From positions 1 through 56,421 of the forward strand of contig CAKTIM010000014.1 of NCBI GenBank assembly GCA_934565795.1: DNA of 56,421 nucleotides, given 5' to 3'. The notes beneath the pieces were generated by a model, which was not told the origin of the DNA, ran no database searches, and was given only the letters and a program-made list of their open reading frames with translations. Shown here piece by piece: positions 8,015 through 16,556 of the stretch. The position numbers were made by a program, and so were the translations under genes. This DNA comes from an uncultured Oscillospiraceae bacterium (GTDB taxonomy: Bacteria > Bacillota > Clostridia > Oscillospirales > Oscillospiraceae). The first letter of the stretch is position 1, and every line of letters begins with the position of its first letter.

Positions 8015-9997
8015 TCAGGAAATATCCGCCAGCTCCAGGTATTTTGCGCCGTTTTCCGCAATGAAATTCTTCCGCTCGTTCAGGCCGTCACCCAGCAGAA
8101 TATTGAAATAATAGGCGGTGCGCTCGGCATCCTCCGGCATGACCTTGATCAGGCGGCGGGTCTCCGGGTTCATGGTGGTCATCCACATCATCTCCGGGTC
8201 ATTTTCGCCAAGGCCCTTGGAACGCTGGATGTTCACCTTCTTGCCCTCCAGCTCCTTCAGAATCTTCACCTTTTCCTGCTCGTTATAGGCAAACCAGGTC
8301 TGCCCCTTGCAGGTGATCTCAAACAGAGGGGATTCCGCGATATACACATATCCGTCCCGGATCAGCGTGGGGCACAGGCGGTAGATCATGGTCAGGATCA
8401 GGGTGCGAATCTGGAAGCCGTCGTAATCGGCATCGGTGCAGATAACCACCTTGTTCCACCGCAGGGCGGACAGGTCAAAGGAGGACAGCTCCTTTAGCTT
8501 TTTGCCCTGAATCTCCACGCCGCAGCCCAGCACCTTCATCAGGTCGGTAATGATGGGAGAGGCGAAAATCTTATTATAGTCCGCCTTCAGGCAGTTCAGA
8601 ATTTTACCGCGCACGGGCATGATGCCCTGGAATTCCGCATCCCGGCTGAGCTTGACGCTGCCCAGAGCGGAATCACCCTCCACGATATACAGCTCCCGGA
8701 CGGTCACGTCCTTGCTGCGGCAGTCCACGAACTTCTGAACCCGGTTGGAAATATCGATGGCCCCGGAGAGCTTTTTCTTTACGCTGGATTTGGTCTTTTC
8801 GGCGGACTCTCTGGCCCGCTTGTTCACCAGAATCTGCTCCGCCGCCCGCTCGGCCTCCTGCTTGTTCTCAATAAACCAGACCTGGAGCTGCTCTTTGAAG
8901 AAGGCAGTCATGGCATCCTGGGTAAATTTGGAGTTGACGGACTTCTTCGTCTGATTCTCGAAGCATCCGATGGTGGAGAAGCAGTTGGTCACCAGCACCA
9001 GGCTATCCTGAATGTCCTGGAACAGGATCTTGCTCTCGGTTTTGGTGTATTTGTTGTTGTCCCGCAGGAATTTGTCAAAGGCCGCCGTAAAGCCGGAGCG
9101 AACCGCCTTATCCGGGCTGCCGCCGTATTCCAGCCAGGAGGAATTGTGATAGAACTCAATGTGGGACACCTGCTTGGAGAAGCAGAAGGAAACTGTAATT
9201 TTCAGCTTCATCTCCGGCCGGTTGTCCGCATCCCGGCCCCGGCGCTCCGTTTCCCAATACACGGGCATGGTGAAGGCATTGTCCCCCACCAGCTCCTCGA
9301 TATACTGCTTGATGCCGTCCGGGTAGCAGAATTCCTCCTGCTCAAATTTTCCGCCCACCTGATTGCGGAAGCGGAAGGTGATGCCCTTGTTTACCACTGC
9401 CTGACGGCGCAGCACATCCCGGTAATACTCCACGGGGATGTTGATATCCGTGAACACCTGCTTGTCCGGCTTCCAGTGGAATACCGAGCCGGTCTTTTTG
9501 CGGTCGGCAGGCTCCTTTTTCAGGCCGCCGATGTTTCTGCCCCGCTCAAAGTGCAGATCGTAGCGGTAACCATCCCGGCGGATGGTGGCGTCGAAGAATT
9601 CCGAGGCGTACTGGGTGGCGCAGGAGCCGAGGCCGTTGAGGCCCAGTGAATACTCATAGTTCTCCCCGTTCTCGCCATACTTGCCGCCGGCGTACATCTC
9701 GCAGAAAACCAGCTCCCAGTTGTAGCGCTTTTCCTTTTCGTTGTAATCCACCGGGCAGCCCCGGCCAAAGTCCTCTACCTCGACGCTCAGATCCTCGTAG
9801 CGGGTGACGATGATGGTATCGCCGTGGCCCTCCCGCGCCTCGTCAATGGCGTTGGAGAGGATCTCAAACACCGCGTGCTTGCAGCCCTCCAGGTCATCGG
9901 AGCCAAAAATAACGGCCGGGCGCTTACGCACCCGATCCTCCCCCTTCAGCATGGAGATGCTGGTATTGCCGTATTGTTCCTGCTTTTTTGTTGCCAT
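8015..9997 (-). CDS. Type IIA topoisomerase subunit B (divergent GyrB/ParE-like, toprim)
   Basis: ATPase subunit partnered with the A-like gene downstream. 660 residues. The GHKL ATPase has E45 and N49 in FEILSNA, DFGRGCPVD (76-84) and GLNGLGSCATQYAS (119-132). The toprim domain has EGDSALGS (440-447) and DADYDGFQI (522-530). Classical GyrB/ParE read EGDSAGG and DADVDGAHI, so the toprim motifs diverge although the acidic metal ligands remain. The promoter reads TTGACT-17-TATAAT (10065-10037). Transcribed with the A subunit. Confidence 0.87.
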   Translation of the reverse strand: MATKKQEQYGNTSISMLKGEDRVRKRPAVIFGSDDLEGCKHAVFEILSNAIDEAREGHGDTIIVTRYEDLSVEVEDFGRGCPVDYNEKEKRYNWELVFCEMYAGGKYGENGENYEYSLGLNGLGSCATQYASEFFDATIRRDGYRYDLHFERGRNIGGLKKEPADRKKTGSVFHWKPDKQVFTDINIPVEYYRDVLRRQAVVNKGITFRFRNQVGGKFEQEEFCYPDGIKQYIEELVGDNAFTMPVYWETERRGRDADNRPEMKLKITVSFCFSKQVSHIEFYHNSSWLEYGGSPDKAVRSGFTAAFDKFLRDNNKYTKTESKILFQDIQDSLVLVTNCFSTIGCFENQTKKSVNSKFTQDAMTAFFKEQLQVWFIENKQEAERAAEQILVNKRARESAEKTKSSVKKKLSGAIDISNRVQKFVDCRSKDVTVRELYIVEGDSALGSVKLSRDAEFQGIMPVRGKILNCLKADYNKIFASPIITDLMKVLGCGVEIQGKKLKELSSFDLSALRWNKVVICTDADYDGFQIRTLILTMIYRLCPTLIRDGYVYIAESPLFEITCKGQTWFAYNEQEKVKILKELEGKKVNIQRSKGLGENDPEMMWMTTMNPETRRLIKVMPEDAERTAYYFNILLGDGLNERKNFIAENGAKYLELADIS

Positions 9998-10036
9998 AAT
10001 TCCCTACCTGCCACAGTCATCCATTTTATTGTGGTT

Positions 10037-10065
10037 ATTATATCCGCATTTTTGCCGAAAGTCAA
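10037..10065 (-). promoter_or_regulatory. Promoter of the topoisomerase pair
   Basis: Minus strand TTGACT (10065-10060), 17-bp spacer, TATAAT (10042-10037), about 40 bp before the ATG of the B-like gene. Confidence 0.75.
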
Positions 10066-10104
10066 CCTCTGCGCCGATTTGGGCCGTAACCGTGATTTTG
10101 CCTC

Positions 10105-10133
10105 TTGTTTTTTTGACGAATCCCGGTTATAAT
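10105..10133 (+). promoter_or_regulatory. Promoter of the DUF1858 gene
   Basis: TTGTTT (10105-10110), 17-bp spacer, TATAAT (10128-10133), 33 bp before the ATG. Confidence 0.65.
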
Positions 10134-10165
10134 AGGGGCACAAAGAAACACAGGAGGTCATTATC

Positions 10166-10396
10166 ATGGCTGTTAAAATTGAAAAAGATACCATCATCGG
10201 CGACATTTTGGACGTTGCGCCTCAGAGTGCTCCCCTGTTCTTCGCCATCGGCATGCATTGCCTGGGCTGCCCCTCCTCCCGGGGCGAGACCGTCGAGGAG
10301 GCCTGCATGGTTCACGGCATCGACTGTGACGGTTTCCTGGCGCAGCTGAACCACTTCCTGGAGGCCTACGAAGCTGACCAGGCCAACAAGGGCTGA
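10166..10396 (+). CDS. DUF1858 domain protein
   Basis: 76 residues covering one DUF1858 domain, with the typical segments TIIGDILDVAPQSAPLFFAIGM and the Cys pair C32-x2-C35 in HCLGCPSS; further cysteines are C47 and C54. In related proteins the domain is found alone or fused to hybrid-cluster or redox proteins, which suggests a disulfide or metal role, but no function is established. Strong AGGAGG site before the ATG. A terminator hairpin (10407-10433) follows, so it is probably monocistronic. Confidence 0.85.
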   Translation: MAVKIEKDTIIGDILDVAPQSAPLFFAIGMHCLGCPSSRGETVEEACMVHGIDCDGFLAQLNHFLEAYEADQANKG

Positions 10397-10406
10397 GACA
10401 GATGAT

Positions 10407-10433
10407 CGGGCTGCCTGCGGGCGGCCCGTTTTT
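10407..10433 (+). terminator. Terminator after the DUF1858 gene
   Basis: CGGGCTGCC pairs with GGCGGCCCG (one G-U), followed by TTTTT. Confidence 0.75.
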
Positions 10434-10459
10434 CTTGAGTATACACCAGGAGGTGTCCA

Positions 10460-11155
10460 ATGAAGCTCCCACTTTCCAACCGGCTGCTGACCTGCTGCGG
10501 CTTTGTCCATTCCAATGACCGGGTGGCCGACATCGGCTGCGATCACGGCTATCTGGGAATCCACCTGCTGCAAAGCGGGATCGCATCCAGCGTGATCGAA
10601 TCGGATATCAATGAAAAACCCCTGCGGTGCGCCATGGAAAATGCCGTGAAATTCGGCGTAATGGATCGCATTTCCTTCTGCCTGTCCGACGGCGTCCGGC
10701 GGCTCCCCCGGGATTTTGACTGCATGGTGTGCGCCGGGATGGGAGCGGACACCATGATCTCCATTCTGGAAGCCGCCCCCTGGCTCCAGAGCGGCCGCTA
10801 CCGGCTGATTCTGCAATGCCAGAGCAAGCGGCCGGAGCTGCGGAAGTACCTGGCGGCAGCGGGCTACTCCATTTCCCGGGAAACTCTGGCACAGGACGGA
10901 AAATTTCTCTATCCCGTCATGGAGGTCTGCTATGCCCCCGGCCCCGTGCCCGCCCCATGGGAATATTACATCTCCCCTCAGCTGATTGCGGACGGCTCTC
11001 CCCTGCTGCTTCCCTTTGTCCGCCGGGTCATGGGCGGTGTGGCGGACAGCCTTGGCGGCCTGCGGCACTCCGGCAGAAGCGACACGGAAATGGCAGAGAT
11101 CTACATGCATTTACAGGAATTGGAAAGGAGATTGGCCAGTGACAACAGTAAGTGA
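10460..11155 (+). CDS. trmK: tRNA (adenine(22)-N(1))-methyltransferase TrmK
   Basis: Methylates A22 in the D-loop of certain tRNAs using S-adenosylmethionine. 231 residues. N-terminal Rossmann domain with motif I VADIGCDHGYL (22-32), acidic ESD about 47-49, and AGMGAD (92-97), the last being characteristic of the TrmK/YqfN family. The C-terminal part is a helical hairpin. ATG has AGGAGG upstream. It overlaps the Nif3-like gene by 17 bp; the trmK-yqfO order is common in Bacillota. Confidence 0.92.
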   Translation: MKLPLSNRLLTCCGFVHSNDRVADIGCDHGYLGIHLLQSGIASSVIESDINEKPLRCAMENAVKFGVMDRISFCLSDGVRRLPRDFDCMVCAGMGADTMISILEAAPWLQSGRYRLILQCQSKRPELRKYLAAAGYSISRETLAQDGKFLYPVMEVCYAPGPVPAPWEYYISPQLIADGSPLLLPFVRRVMGGVADSLGGLRHSGRSDTEMAEIYMHLQELERRLASDNSK

Positions 11156-11930
11156 TATCGTCGCCTTTATGGAAACCGTCGCGCCCCAGCGCAAAAAGGA
11201 GAGCTGGGACAATGTGGGGCTTTCCTGCGGGCGGCCGGACAAGCAGGTGCACACCATTCTGGTAGCGCTGGATCCGTTTGAGGATGTGGCGGCGGAGGCG
11301 GTGCAGGCGGGGGCCGACCTGATCGTGACCCATCATCCCCTGCTTTTTCATCCGGCCTACAGCGTCACCGATGAAACCGCCATTGGCCGCACCCTTATGA
11401 CCCTGATCCGGCATGACATTGCCGCCTTCAGCGCTCACACCAACCTGGATATTGCCCCGGAGGGCGTAGGACAATGCCTGGCTTTGGCGCTGGGCTTGGA
11501 GAATATCTCCGTCATTGAGCCAACGGAGCAGGATGCACACGGAAACATCTGGGGTCTTCTGCGCAAGGGCAGCGTGCCGGAGCAGCCACTGGAAACATTC
11601 CTGAGTCACGTCAAGCAAACCCTCCACACGCCCTCCCTGCGCTATGCCGCCGCGGGCGAGACCGTGCACCATGTCGCCGTGGGCGGCGGAGCCTGCGCCG
11701 ATGAGTGGAAGAGTGCATTAGATGCCGGGTGCGATACCTTTGTGACCTCGGATGCCGAATACAACGATTTCTGGGACGCGCGGGACGCCGGGCTGACGCT
11801 GATCGATGCAGGGCATTTTTACACGGAAAACCCGGTATGCCCCCAATTGCAGCGCATTCTTCAGACAGCTTTCCCAGAAATCACGGTGTTGCTTTCTAAA
11901 GTTCATCGGGACTGCATGAAATTCTTTTGA
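11139..11930 (+). CDS. Nif3-like dinuclear metal centre protein (YqfO family)
   Basis: 263 residues from a GTG at 11139, which has GGAAAGGAG eight bases upstream; the frame is open further 5' but lies inside trmK. Metal-site residues of the family are present: THHPLLF (64-70), H100 and D104 in SAHTNLD, and H226 with E230 in DAGHFYTENP. It lacks the central PII-like insert of the B. subtilis protein, so it is the short form. Nif3 proteins form toroidal hexamers; their substrate is uncertain (GTP cyclohydrolase I type 2 is a frequent but weakly supported label). Confidence 0.9.
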   Translation: MTTVSDIVAFMETVAPQRKKESWDNVGLSCGRPDKQVHTILVALDPFEDVAAEAVQAGADLIVTHHPLLFHPAYSVTDETAIGRTLMTLIRHDIAAFSAHTNLDIAPEGVGQCLALALGLENISVIEPTEQDAHGNIWGLLRKGSVPEQPLETFLSHVKQTLHTPSLRYAAAGETVHHVAVGGGACADEWKSALDAGCDTFVTSDAEYNDFWDARDAGLTLIDAGHFYTENPVCPQLQRILQTAFPEITVLLSKVHRDCMKFF

Positions 11931-11960
11931 ATTCGTCTCTGCGAAATTCGTATTTCAGTG

Positions 11961-11989
11961 TTGATTTTTTTACTTTTGGGTGCTAAAAT
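11961..11989 (+). promoter_or_regulatory. Promoter of the YebC gene
   Basis: TTGATT (11961-11966), 17-bp spacer, TAAAAT (11984-11989), 46 bp before the ATG. Confidence 0.7.
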
Positions 11990-12035
11990 AGATTAGAAAT
12001 TTTTTGAATTGATTCCAGAAAGGGAAGATTACCAT

Positions 12036-12770
12036 ATGTCAGGACATTCCAAATGGCATAACATCCAAAAAACCAAGGGTGCGCAGGACGCCAAGCGCGC
12101 CGCTGCGTTCACTAAGATCGCAAAGGAAATGATCGTCGCCGTGAAGGAAGGCGGCGGCGCTACCGATCCCGCCTACAACTCCCGCCTGGCCACTGTTATC
12201 ACCAAGGCAAAGGCAGCCAACATGCCCAACGATAATATCAAGCGCGTGCTGGAAAAGGCTGCCAGCGCCGGCAGCGGCGAGAGCTACGAATCCATCACCT
12301 ACGAAGGCTACGGCCCCGGCGGCGTTGCCGTGATCGTGGAGGCCATGACCGACAACCGCAACCGCACCGCCGGTTCCGTCCGCCACCACTTTGACAAGTA
12401 CGGCGGCAATCTGGGTGCCAACGGCTGCGTCAGCTGGTCGTTTGACAAAAAAGGTGTACTGGTGATCGACAACGAGGACGGCGACCTGGATGAGGATACC
12501 GTGATGATGGACGCCATGGACAGCGGCGCGGATGATTTTGAGGCGGAGGAGGACTGCTTCACCGTCTACACCACCCCCGACGATTTCAACGCCGTGGCCG
12601 ACGCGCTGACCGCCAAGGGCTATCAGTTTGCCTCCGCCCAGATCGAAATGGTGCCCCAGAACTATGTGAAGCTCTCCCCTGAGGACGCCGAGAAGATGGA
12701 GAAAATGCTCGACCTCTTCGACGACGACGACGACGTGCAGAACACTTGGCACAACTGGGATCAGGAGTAA
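12036..12770 (+). CDS. YebC/PmpR family protein
   Basis: 244 residues, full family length, beginning MSGHSKWHNIQ as in nearly all members, so the ATG at 12036 is preferred over the longer frame. Family core motifs DNRNRTA and FDKKGV are present and the C-terminus is strongly acidic (DLFDDDDDVQ). The YebC family contains proposed transcription regulators; recent work also links it to translation of hard-to-elongate sequences. It has its own promoter and terminator. Confidence 0.95.
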   Translation: MSGHSKWHNIQKTKGAQDAKRAAAFTKIAKEMIVAVKEGGGATDPAYNSRLATVITKAKAANMPNDNIKRVLEKAASAGSGESYESITYEGYGPGGVAVIVEAMTDNRNRTAGSVRHHFDKYGGNLGANGCVSWSFDKKGVLVIDNEDGDLDEDTVMMDAMDSGADDFEAEEDCFTVYTTPDDFNAVADALTAKGYQFASAQIEMVPQNYVKLSPEDAEKMEKMLDLFDDDDDVQNTWHNWDQE

Positions 12771-12783
12771 CATGACCGCGTTT

Positions 12784-12812
12784 GAAAGCCGCTCCATTCG
12801 GGGCGGCTTTTC
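12784..12812 (+). terminator. Terminator after the YebC gene
   Basis: GAAAGCCGC and GCGGCTTTTC pair around TCCATTCGGG. Confidence 0.75.
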
Positions 12813-12828
12813 TGCTGCAAATCGGCAC

Positions 12829-12857
12829 TTGAACCCGGACCGGCTCTGGGGTATAAT
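12829..12857 (+). promoter_or_regulatory. Promoter of the 317-residue membrane protein gene
   Basis: TTGAAC (12829-12834), 17-bp spacer, TATAAT (12852-12857), 36 bp before the ATG. Confidence 0.8.
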
Positions 12858-12892
12858 ACAGGCAGTTGTTTTTTGAAACGGAGGGAGAAAAT

Positions 12893-13846
12893 ATGGAGGA
12901 GCTGTATACCTGCGAATGCAGGGACGGCAGGACCATCACAGGCGCTTCCCGGTGGAGCCTGTATGAGCTGCGCAATCTTCCGCCGCTGGAGCTGGCAAAG
13001 GCGCTGGAGGAGCTGCTGGAATTCTCCCGCTATTACGAAGCGACCTTCTACTACCCCGCCCTGTCCATGAAGAGCGAAATGGAGCAGCTGCGCAAGCGCC
13101 TCCAGAAGGCGAAGCAGCTGGCGGTTGGCTTCGGGGCAGTCACGGGCTGCATGACGGCCGCGTGGCTGCTGACGGTGCTGATCCCCTATCTGCGGTTTTC
13201 GGGTCTTGCCATGCTGTTGGCGGTGCTGACCATCGTCAGCATCGTGGCGCTGATCCCGTTTCTGTTCCACTATCTCTCTGCGCAGGAGGATCATAGCAAG
13301 CGTCTGCCCCGGATCCGCGCCAAGCTGGACAGCCTGAGCCAGCAGGAGGAGAAGGAGGTCTACGGCGAATACATTGAATACCTAATCGGCGGCTATCTGA
13401 TTTCCCCGGAATTTAGTCTGTCGGCAGATGCCCAGGAATATATGGTGCAGACGCTGCGCACCAAGCGAGCCGGAAACATTGCGGAGGCAGCCATGCTCTG
13501 CAAGAAGAAATTCGGCAAGTCCCCTATCCCCCGCATCATTACCTCCCTGCAAAGCGTCAACGGCTCCGCCCCCACCTCCCGGCCCACGCCACGGTCAGCC
13601 ACCCCGACGCAGGGCCAGAATCAGCCCCCGGACATGCGTTTGCTCCTCCAGCTCTCCGGCAGCCTGAACAACGCCCTGCAAACCTACGCCGCCACCCAAA
13701 AATCCCCCTCCACCGGCCCCGACAGCGTCGCCGCCACCCTGACCTATGAGGAAGAATCGCTGATCGAGGAATACCGATATCTGCAGGAGGAGGAAAAGAA
13801 ACGAATACGCAGGGTGGTACATAGCTTTCATACGAAGAAATACTGA
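12893..13846 (+). CDS. Uncharacterised two-TM membrane protein
   Basis: 317 residues; not recognised. ATG at 12893 follows GGAGGGAGAAAAT and has its own strong promoter. An N-terminal domain with two early cysteines (residues 7 and 9, ECRDGRTITGAS) and a helical stretch leads to two transmembrane segments (about 78-99 and 104-126). Then comes a long helical, charged region (130-220), a Pro/Thr/Gln-rich linker (about 222-255) and a charged C-terminal helix with EEEKKRIRRVVHSFHTKKY. The layout suggests a cytosolic protein on a helical hairpin anchor. It is monocistronic, bounded by terminators. Confidence 0.6.
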   Translation: MEELYTCECRDGRTITGASRWSLYELRNLPPLELAKALEELLEFSRYYEATFYYPALSMKSEMEQLRKRLQKAKQLAVGFGAVTGCMTAAWLLTVLIPYLRFSGLAMLLAVLTIVSIVALIPFLFHYLSAQEDHSKRLPRIRAKLDSLSQQEEKEVYGEYIEYLIGGYLISPEFSLSADAQEYMVQTLRTKRAGNIAEAAMLCKKKFGKSPIPRIITSLQSVNGSAPTSRPTPRSATPTQGQNQPPDMRLLLQLSGSLNNALQTYAATQKSPSTGPDSVAATLTYEEESLIEEYRYLQEEEKKRIRRVVHSFHTKKY

Positions 13847-13912
13847 CTCACTTTGAAACCGGGTAATGCGATAGCTGGCGTTTCTCAAACTCATAAAGCC
13901 TTTCCATTTAAT

Positions 13913-13945
13913 AAGCAGGGAACGTTTTAAATGTCCCCTGCTTTT
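13913..13945. terminator. Bidirectional terminator between convergent genes
   Basis: AAGCAGGG and CCCTGCTT pair across an AT-rich loop, with a T run on the plus side. It serves the membrane protein gene and the Ltp-repeat gene that face each other here. Confidence 0.75.
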
Positions 13946-13948
13946 GTT

Positions 13949-14839
13949 TTACCGATATGCCTGATCAACACCGTAAACTGCCTGACTATGGGTAAACCCT
14001 TCATATTCCAGCTGTTCAATCAGGCTGCTACGTGAAAAGGACATCACTTCCAAATAATCCTTTGCCATATCGCAGGCTTGCTTGTTCCAGTCTGCGCCGC
14101 AATGCTCGACAGCATATACGGCTTCTGAGCGGGAATAGCCTTCATACTCCAACTGCTCAATTAAGCCTTTGCGTGAAAATGGGATGGCATCCAGATAATC
14201 CTTTGCACTTTGCAGCGCATTGCGCATTCCAGGAGACACGGCAGTTGATTCATCTGTTTTACCTGTACTCGTCCCTGAATTTGACTTATTGAGCGAAACT
14301 TTATTCTCTGAAATGAAGGAGCTTTCTACACCTTCCCGTTCAAAAATGAGCGGATCACTCCCGGCTTTCTCTCTCCCGGTCATCGGATCCAGAACGCCCA
14401 GCTGCAATGTGTTCTTATCCAGCAAGTTGACAATGTACGTTATTTTCGAGGCATCCTCAACCTCCTTTTCAACGATTCCTTTACTTGTTATATCATACAG
14501 GAAAACCGTCTCTGTTTTCAGGAAGAACGTTCCGTTTGTTTGTAATGTGTACTGGCCTCTGTCATTATACATGTTCGTGTAAAGGAACGTTCCATCCTCA
14601 TAGAAGTTCAAGAAAACCGTATCGTAAATTGCCATTAGTTGCTCATTGTCACTGATATCAACGATCCTGTCGCTGTAGTATATTCCCCCTACAACCCAGT
14701 TCCCGCCGAGGCTTTCAAATCCCACAGCAGCGCTTGAGGTATCCTGCTCTGCATGGGCGTTGACCTGGGATGCCGTCGCACACAGGTTTAAGCAGGCTAC
14801 AGCGGTCAGGAGTAAAATGCGCAGCTTTTTTCCTCTCAT
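13949..14839 (-). CDS. Secreted protein with two C-terminal Ltp repeats
   Basis: 296 residues. Signal peptide about 1-29 with a signal peptidase I site (VNA-HA); no lipobox. Residues about 40-160 form a beta-rich module (GGNWVVGG...FYEDGTFLYTN...GQYTLQTNG) resembling the repeated modules of the neighbouring 14852-15937 protein. The C-terminal 89 residues are two tandem copies (208-254, 255-296) of the pattern A..YL....FSR..LIEQLEYEG.....AVY.V, the Ltp (host cell surface-exposed lipoprotein) domain. The phage TP-J34 Ltp protein blocks DNA entry of other phages; the same role here is only a possibility. It starts 12 bp after the upstream gene's stop, so the two share an operon. Confidence 0.75.
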   Translation of the reverse strand: MRGKKLRILLLTAVACLNLCATASQVNAHAEQDTSSAAVGFESLGGNWVVGGIYYSDRIVDISDNEQLMAIYDTVFLNFYEDGTFLYTNMYNDRGQYTLQTNGTFFLKTETVFLYDITSKGIVEKEVEDASKITYIVNLLDKNTLQLGVLDPMTGREKAGSDPLIFEREGVESSFISENKVSLNKSNSGTSTGKTDESTAVSPGMRNALQSAKDYLDAIPFSRKGLIEQLEYEGYSRSEAVYAVEHCGADWNKQACDMAKDYLEVMSFSRSSLIEQLEYEGFTHSQAVYGVDQAYR

Positions 14840-14851
14840 TTCTGTCCCCCG

Positions 14852-15937
14852 TTACCTGAACGAATAGCCATATTCTCCCTTAAAGCCTGTTACAGGGGAC
14901 ATCAACACGCCACACCGTACCATAACAGCTTTGCCGTCAACGATATTAAAGGCAAACTGGTAATTATTTGTCACATTCACAGTCAATCCACGATCATCGA
15001 CTGTATAGGTTCCTTCGTGCGGCCCATAGTAATAGTATTCTCCATTTGACCCGCCGTATGCTTTTGCCGCATATTCGTACTTTATGGCACCCTTATTGAT
15101 GTAGACAATGTATTCATGCTCCGAATCATCCCATATTGGATTGGTGCCTTTTTCTCGAAGGCCCCAATACCCCTGCAAATCAGCTTCAATTTGTTCCGGC
15201 GTTAAATATTCATTGTTCCCGATTATCAGCGCATCGCCATCAACGCTGTATGGAATAACCAGCTCACTGCCATCCGCCAATCGAATGGTGACGTTCTCCT
15301 CGTCCAGTGTGTAAGAGAACTGTGTGTCATCTCCCGTGTGCTGCCCGTTGCCGTCTGTGTAAATCTGGCAGATTGCTGCCCTGTTTTTCTTAAACTCCAG
15401 CCTGTTCACAGTTGCGTCTGATCCTCCATTAAAAAACCAAACACCTTTTTCTAATAGCTGAACCACATCACCAAATTCGCCGCTACTCAAATTCTCAGCG
15501 GCGGATACGATATCCGGCGTTGATGTGCTGATTTTGGAAAAATTCTCTGTCGTAACAGTCGTAACACCACCTGATTCTGATGTCATTTGCATACTTATAG
15601 ACAGCTCATCCCCGTCAATACAGTATTTTACATATGCCTCTTCTCCGTCAACAGACAATTTTATTCCTATTTCATCAATACAATAAGAACCTTCGTATGT
15701 CACAAAAGAGCCTAGATATCCCTCTATTATTATCTCGAAGTACACCGTACCGTCACAGAACTCAAATCTCTGTACAACATTGAAGCCGTCAATTTTGCCA
15801 TGATATTCCCATGTGCCCTGCAATAATTCCTCCACACGGTCAAAATCAACCTCAGAAGTACCTCCATCAGCACCGCTGGCCGCAGCTGAGGTTATGAGTA
15901 ATGAGCAAATTAGGACAAACGTTAAAAATCTCTTCAC
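14852..15937 (-). CDS. Secreted protein with three lipocalin-like beta modules
   Basis: About 361 residues from GTG at 15937 (VKRFLTFVLICSLL), which starts a good signal peptide; AAAGGG lies 11 nt upstream, and the frame is open to 15994, so the start is uncertain. No lipobox; cleavage is likely near AAASG-AD. Three repeats of about 90-100 residues follow the pattern L.G.W / F...G / Y.G.Y / IDGD.L.I (LLQGTWEYHG, LLEKGVWFFNG, DLQGYWGLREKG), like small lipocalin/META-type barrels. The function is unknown. It leads an operon with the Ltp-repeat gene and is divergent from an XRE regulator. Its promoter overlaps a palindrome. Confidence 0.65.
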   Translation of the reverse strand: MKRFLTFVLICSLLITSAAASGADGGTSEVDFDRVEELLQGTWEYHGKIDGFNVVQRFEFCDGTVYFEIIIEGYLGSFVTYEGSYCIDEIGIKLSVDGEEAYVKYCIDGDELSISMQMTSESGGVTTVTTENFSKISTSTPDIVSAAENLSSGEFGDVVQLLEKGVWFFNGGSDATVNRLEFKKNRAAICQIYTDGNGQHTGDDTQFSYTLDEENVTIRLADGSELVIPYSVDGDALIIGNNEYLTPEQIEADLQGYWGLREKGTNPIWDDSEHEYIVYINKGAIKYEYAAKAYGGSNGEYYYYGPHEGTYTVDDRGLTVNVTNNYQFAFNIVDGKAVMVRCGVLMSPVTGFKGEYGYSFR

Positions 15938-16032
15938 TAAAAACACATCCCTTTCTTTTTTGAATCCGCTAAGCATCTCTATGTATCTGGTCACTTCTTT
16001 CTTCTTTTAAAATCCCCTCCCGTTTCACAGTC

Positions 16033-16069
16033 TTGAAAATGTTATTTATACCTTATTATACATTTTCAA
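16033..16069. promoter_or_regulatory. 10-bp inverted repeat, probable XRE operator
   Basis: TTGAAAATGT (16033-16042) and ACATTTTCAA (16060-16069) are exact inverted copies 17 bp apart. The right arm falls at the predicted transcription start of the minus-strand promoter at 16074-16102, and the site lies between the divergent secreted-protein operon and XRE gene. Confidence 0.6.
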
Positions 16070-16073
16070 AGCT

Positions 16074-16102
16074 ATAATAACATCTTTAAAAGTGCATGTC
16101 AA
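16074..16102 (-). promoter_or_regulatory. Promoter of the secreted-protein/Ltp operon
   Basis: Minus strand TTGACA (16102-16097), 17-bp spacer, TATTAT (16079-16074). The leader to the GTG start is about 130 nt. Confidence 0.75.
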
Positions 16103-16174
16103 TATTTTACACCTTTTTAAAATGTATTAAGCTGGCTTTTTTATTCTATTCTATATAGGAAAGGAGCCAAAAAA

Positions 16175-16486
16175 ATGGATGCAGAATTCGTTCGAGATCG
16201 GATTACCCAGCTTCGCATGCAAAAGGGTGTATCCGAATACAAAATGAGCTATGACCTGGGTCATAGCCGTGGGTATATCAATAACATTTCTTCCGGCAAA
16301 ACACTGCCGTCCATGACTGAATTTTTCGCCATATGCGATTATTTCGGCATTACTCCCATTGAATTCTTTGACACGCAGAAGCATAACCCCAGACTTTCCA
16401 AATCCGTACTTGATGCCATTGGTCAGCTGAGTGAGGATGATCTTGCTCTGACCCTGGCAAATGTGAATCGCCTGCTGCGCAAGTAG
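16175..16486 (+). CDS. XRE-family helix-turn-helix regulator
   Basis: 103 residues with AGGAAAGGAG before the ATG. Residues about 8-62 form a Cro/CI-type helix-turn-helix (YKMSYDLGHSRGYINNISSGKTLPSMTEF as the HTH core). A short helical tail (75-103) ends in RLLRK and may serve dimerisation. It is divergent from the secreted-protein operon and separated from it by a 10-bp inverted repeat, so it probably controls that operon and itself. A strong bidirectional terminator follows. Confidence 0.85.
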   Translation: MDAEFVRDRITQLRMQKGVSEYKMSYDLGHSRGYINNISSGKTLPSMTEFFAICDYFGITPIEFFDTQKHNPRLSKSVLDAIGQLSEDDLALTLANVNRLLRK

Positions 16487-16556
16487 TTTTCATCATGCCC
16501 TTGCAATCCTCCCGGCGCGCCAGCCCTCCCTTCGGAGTTTCCGTCAACTTAAAGCA

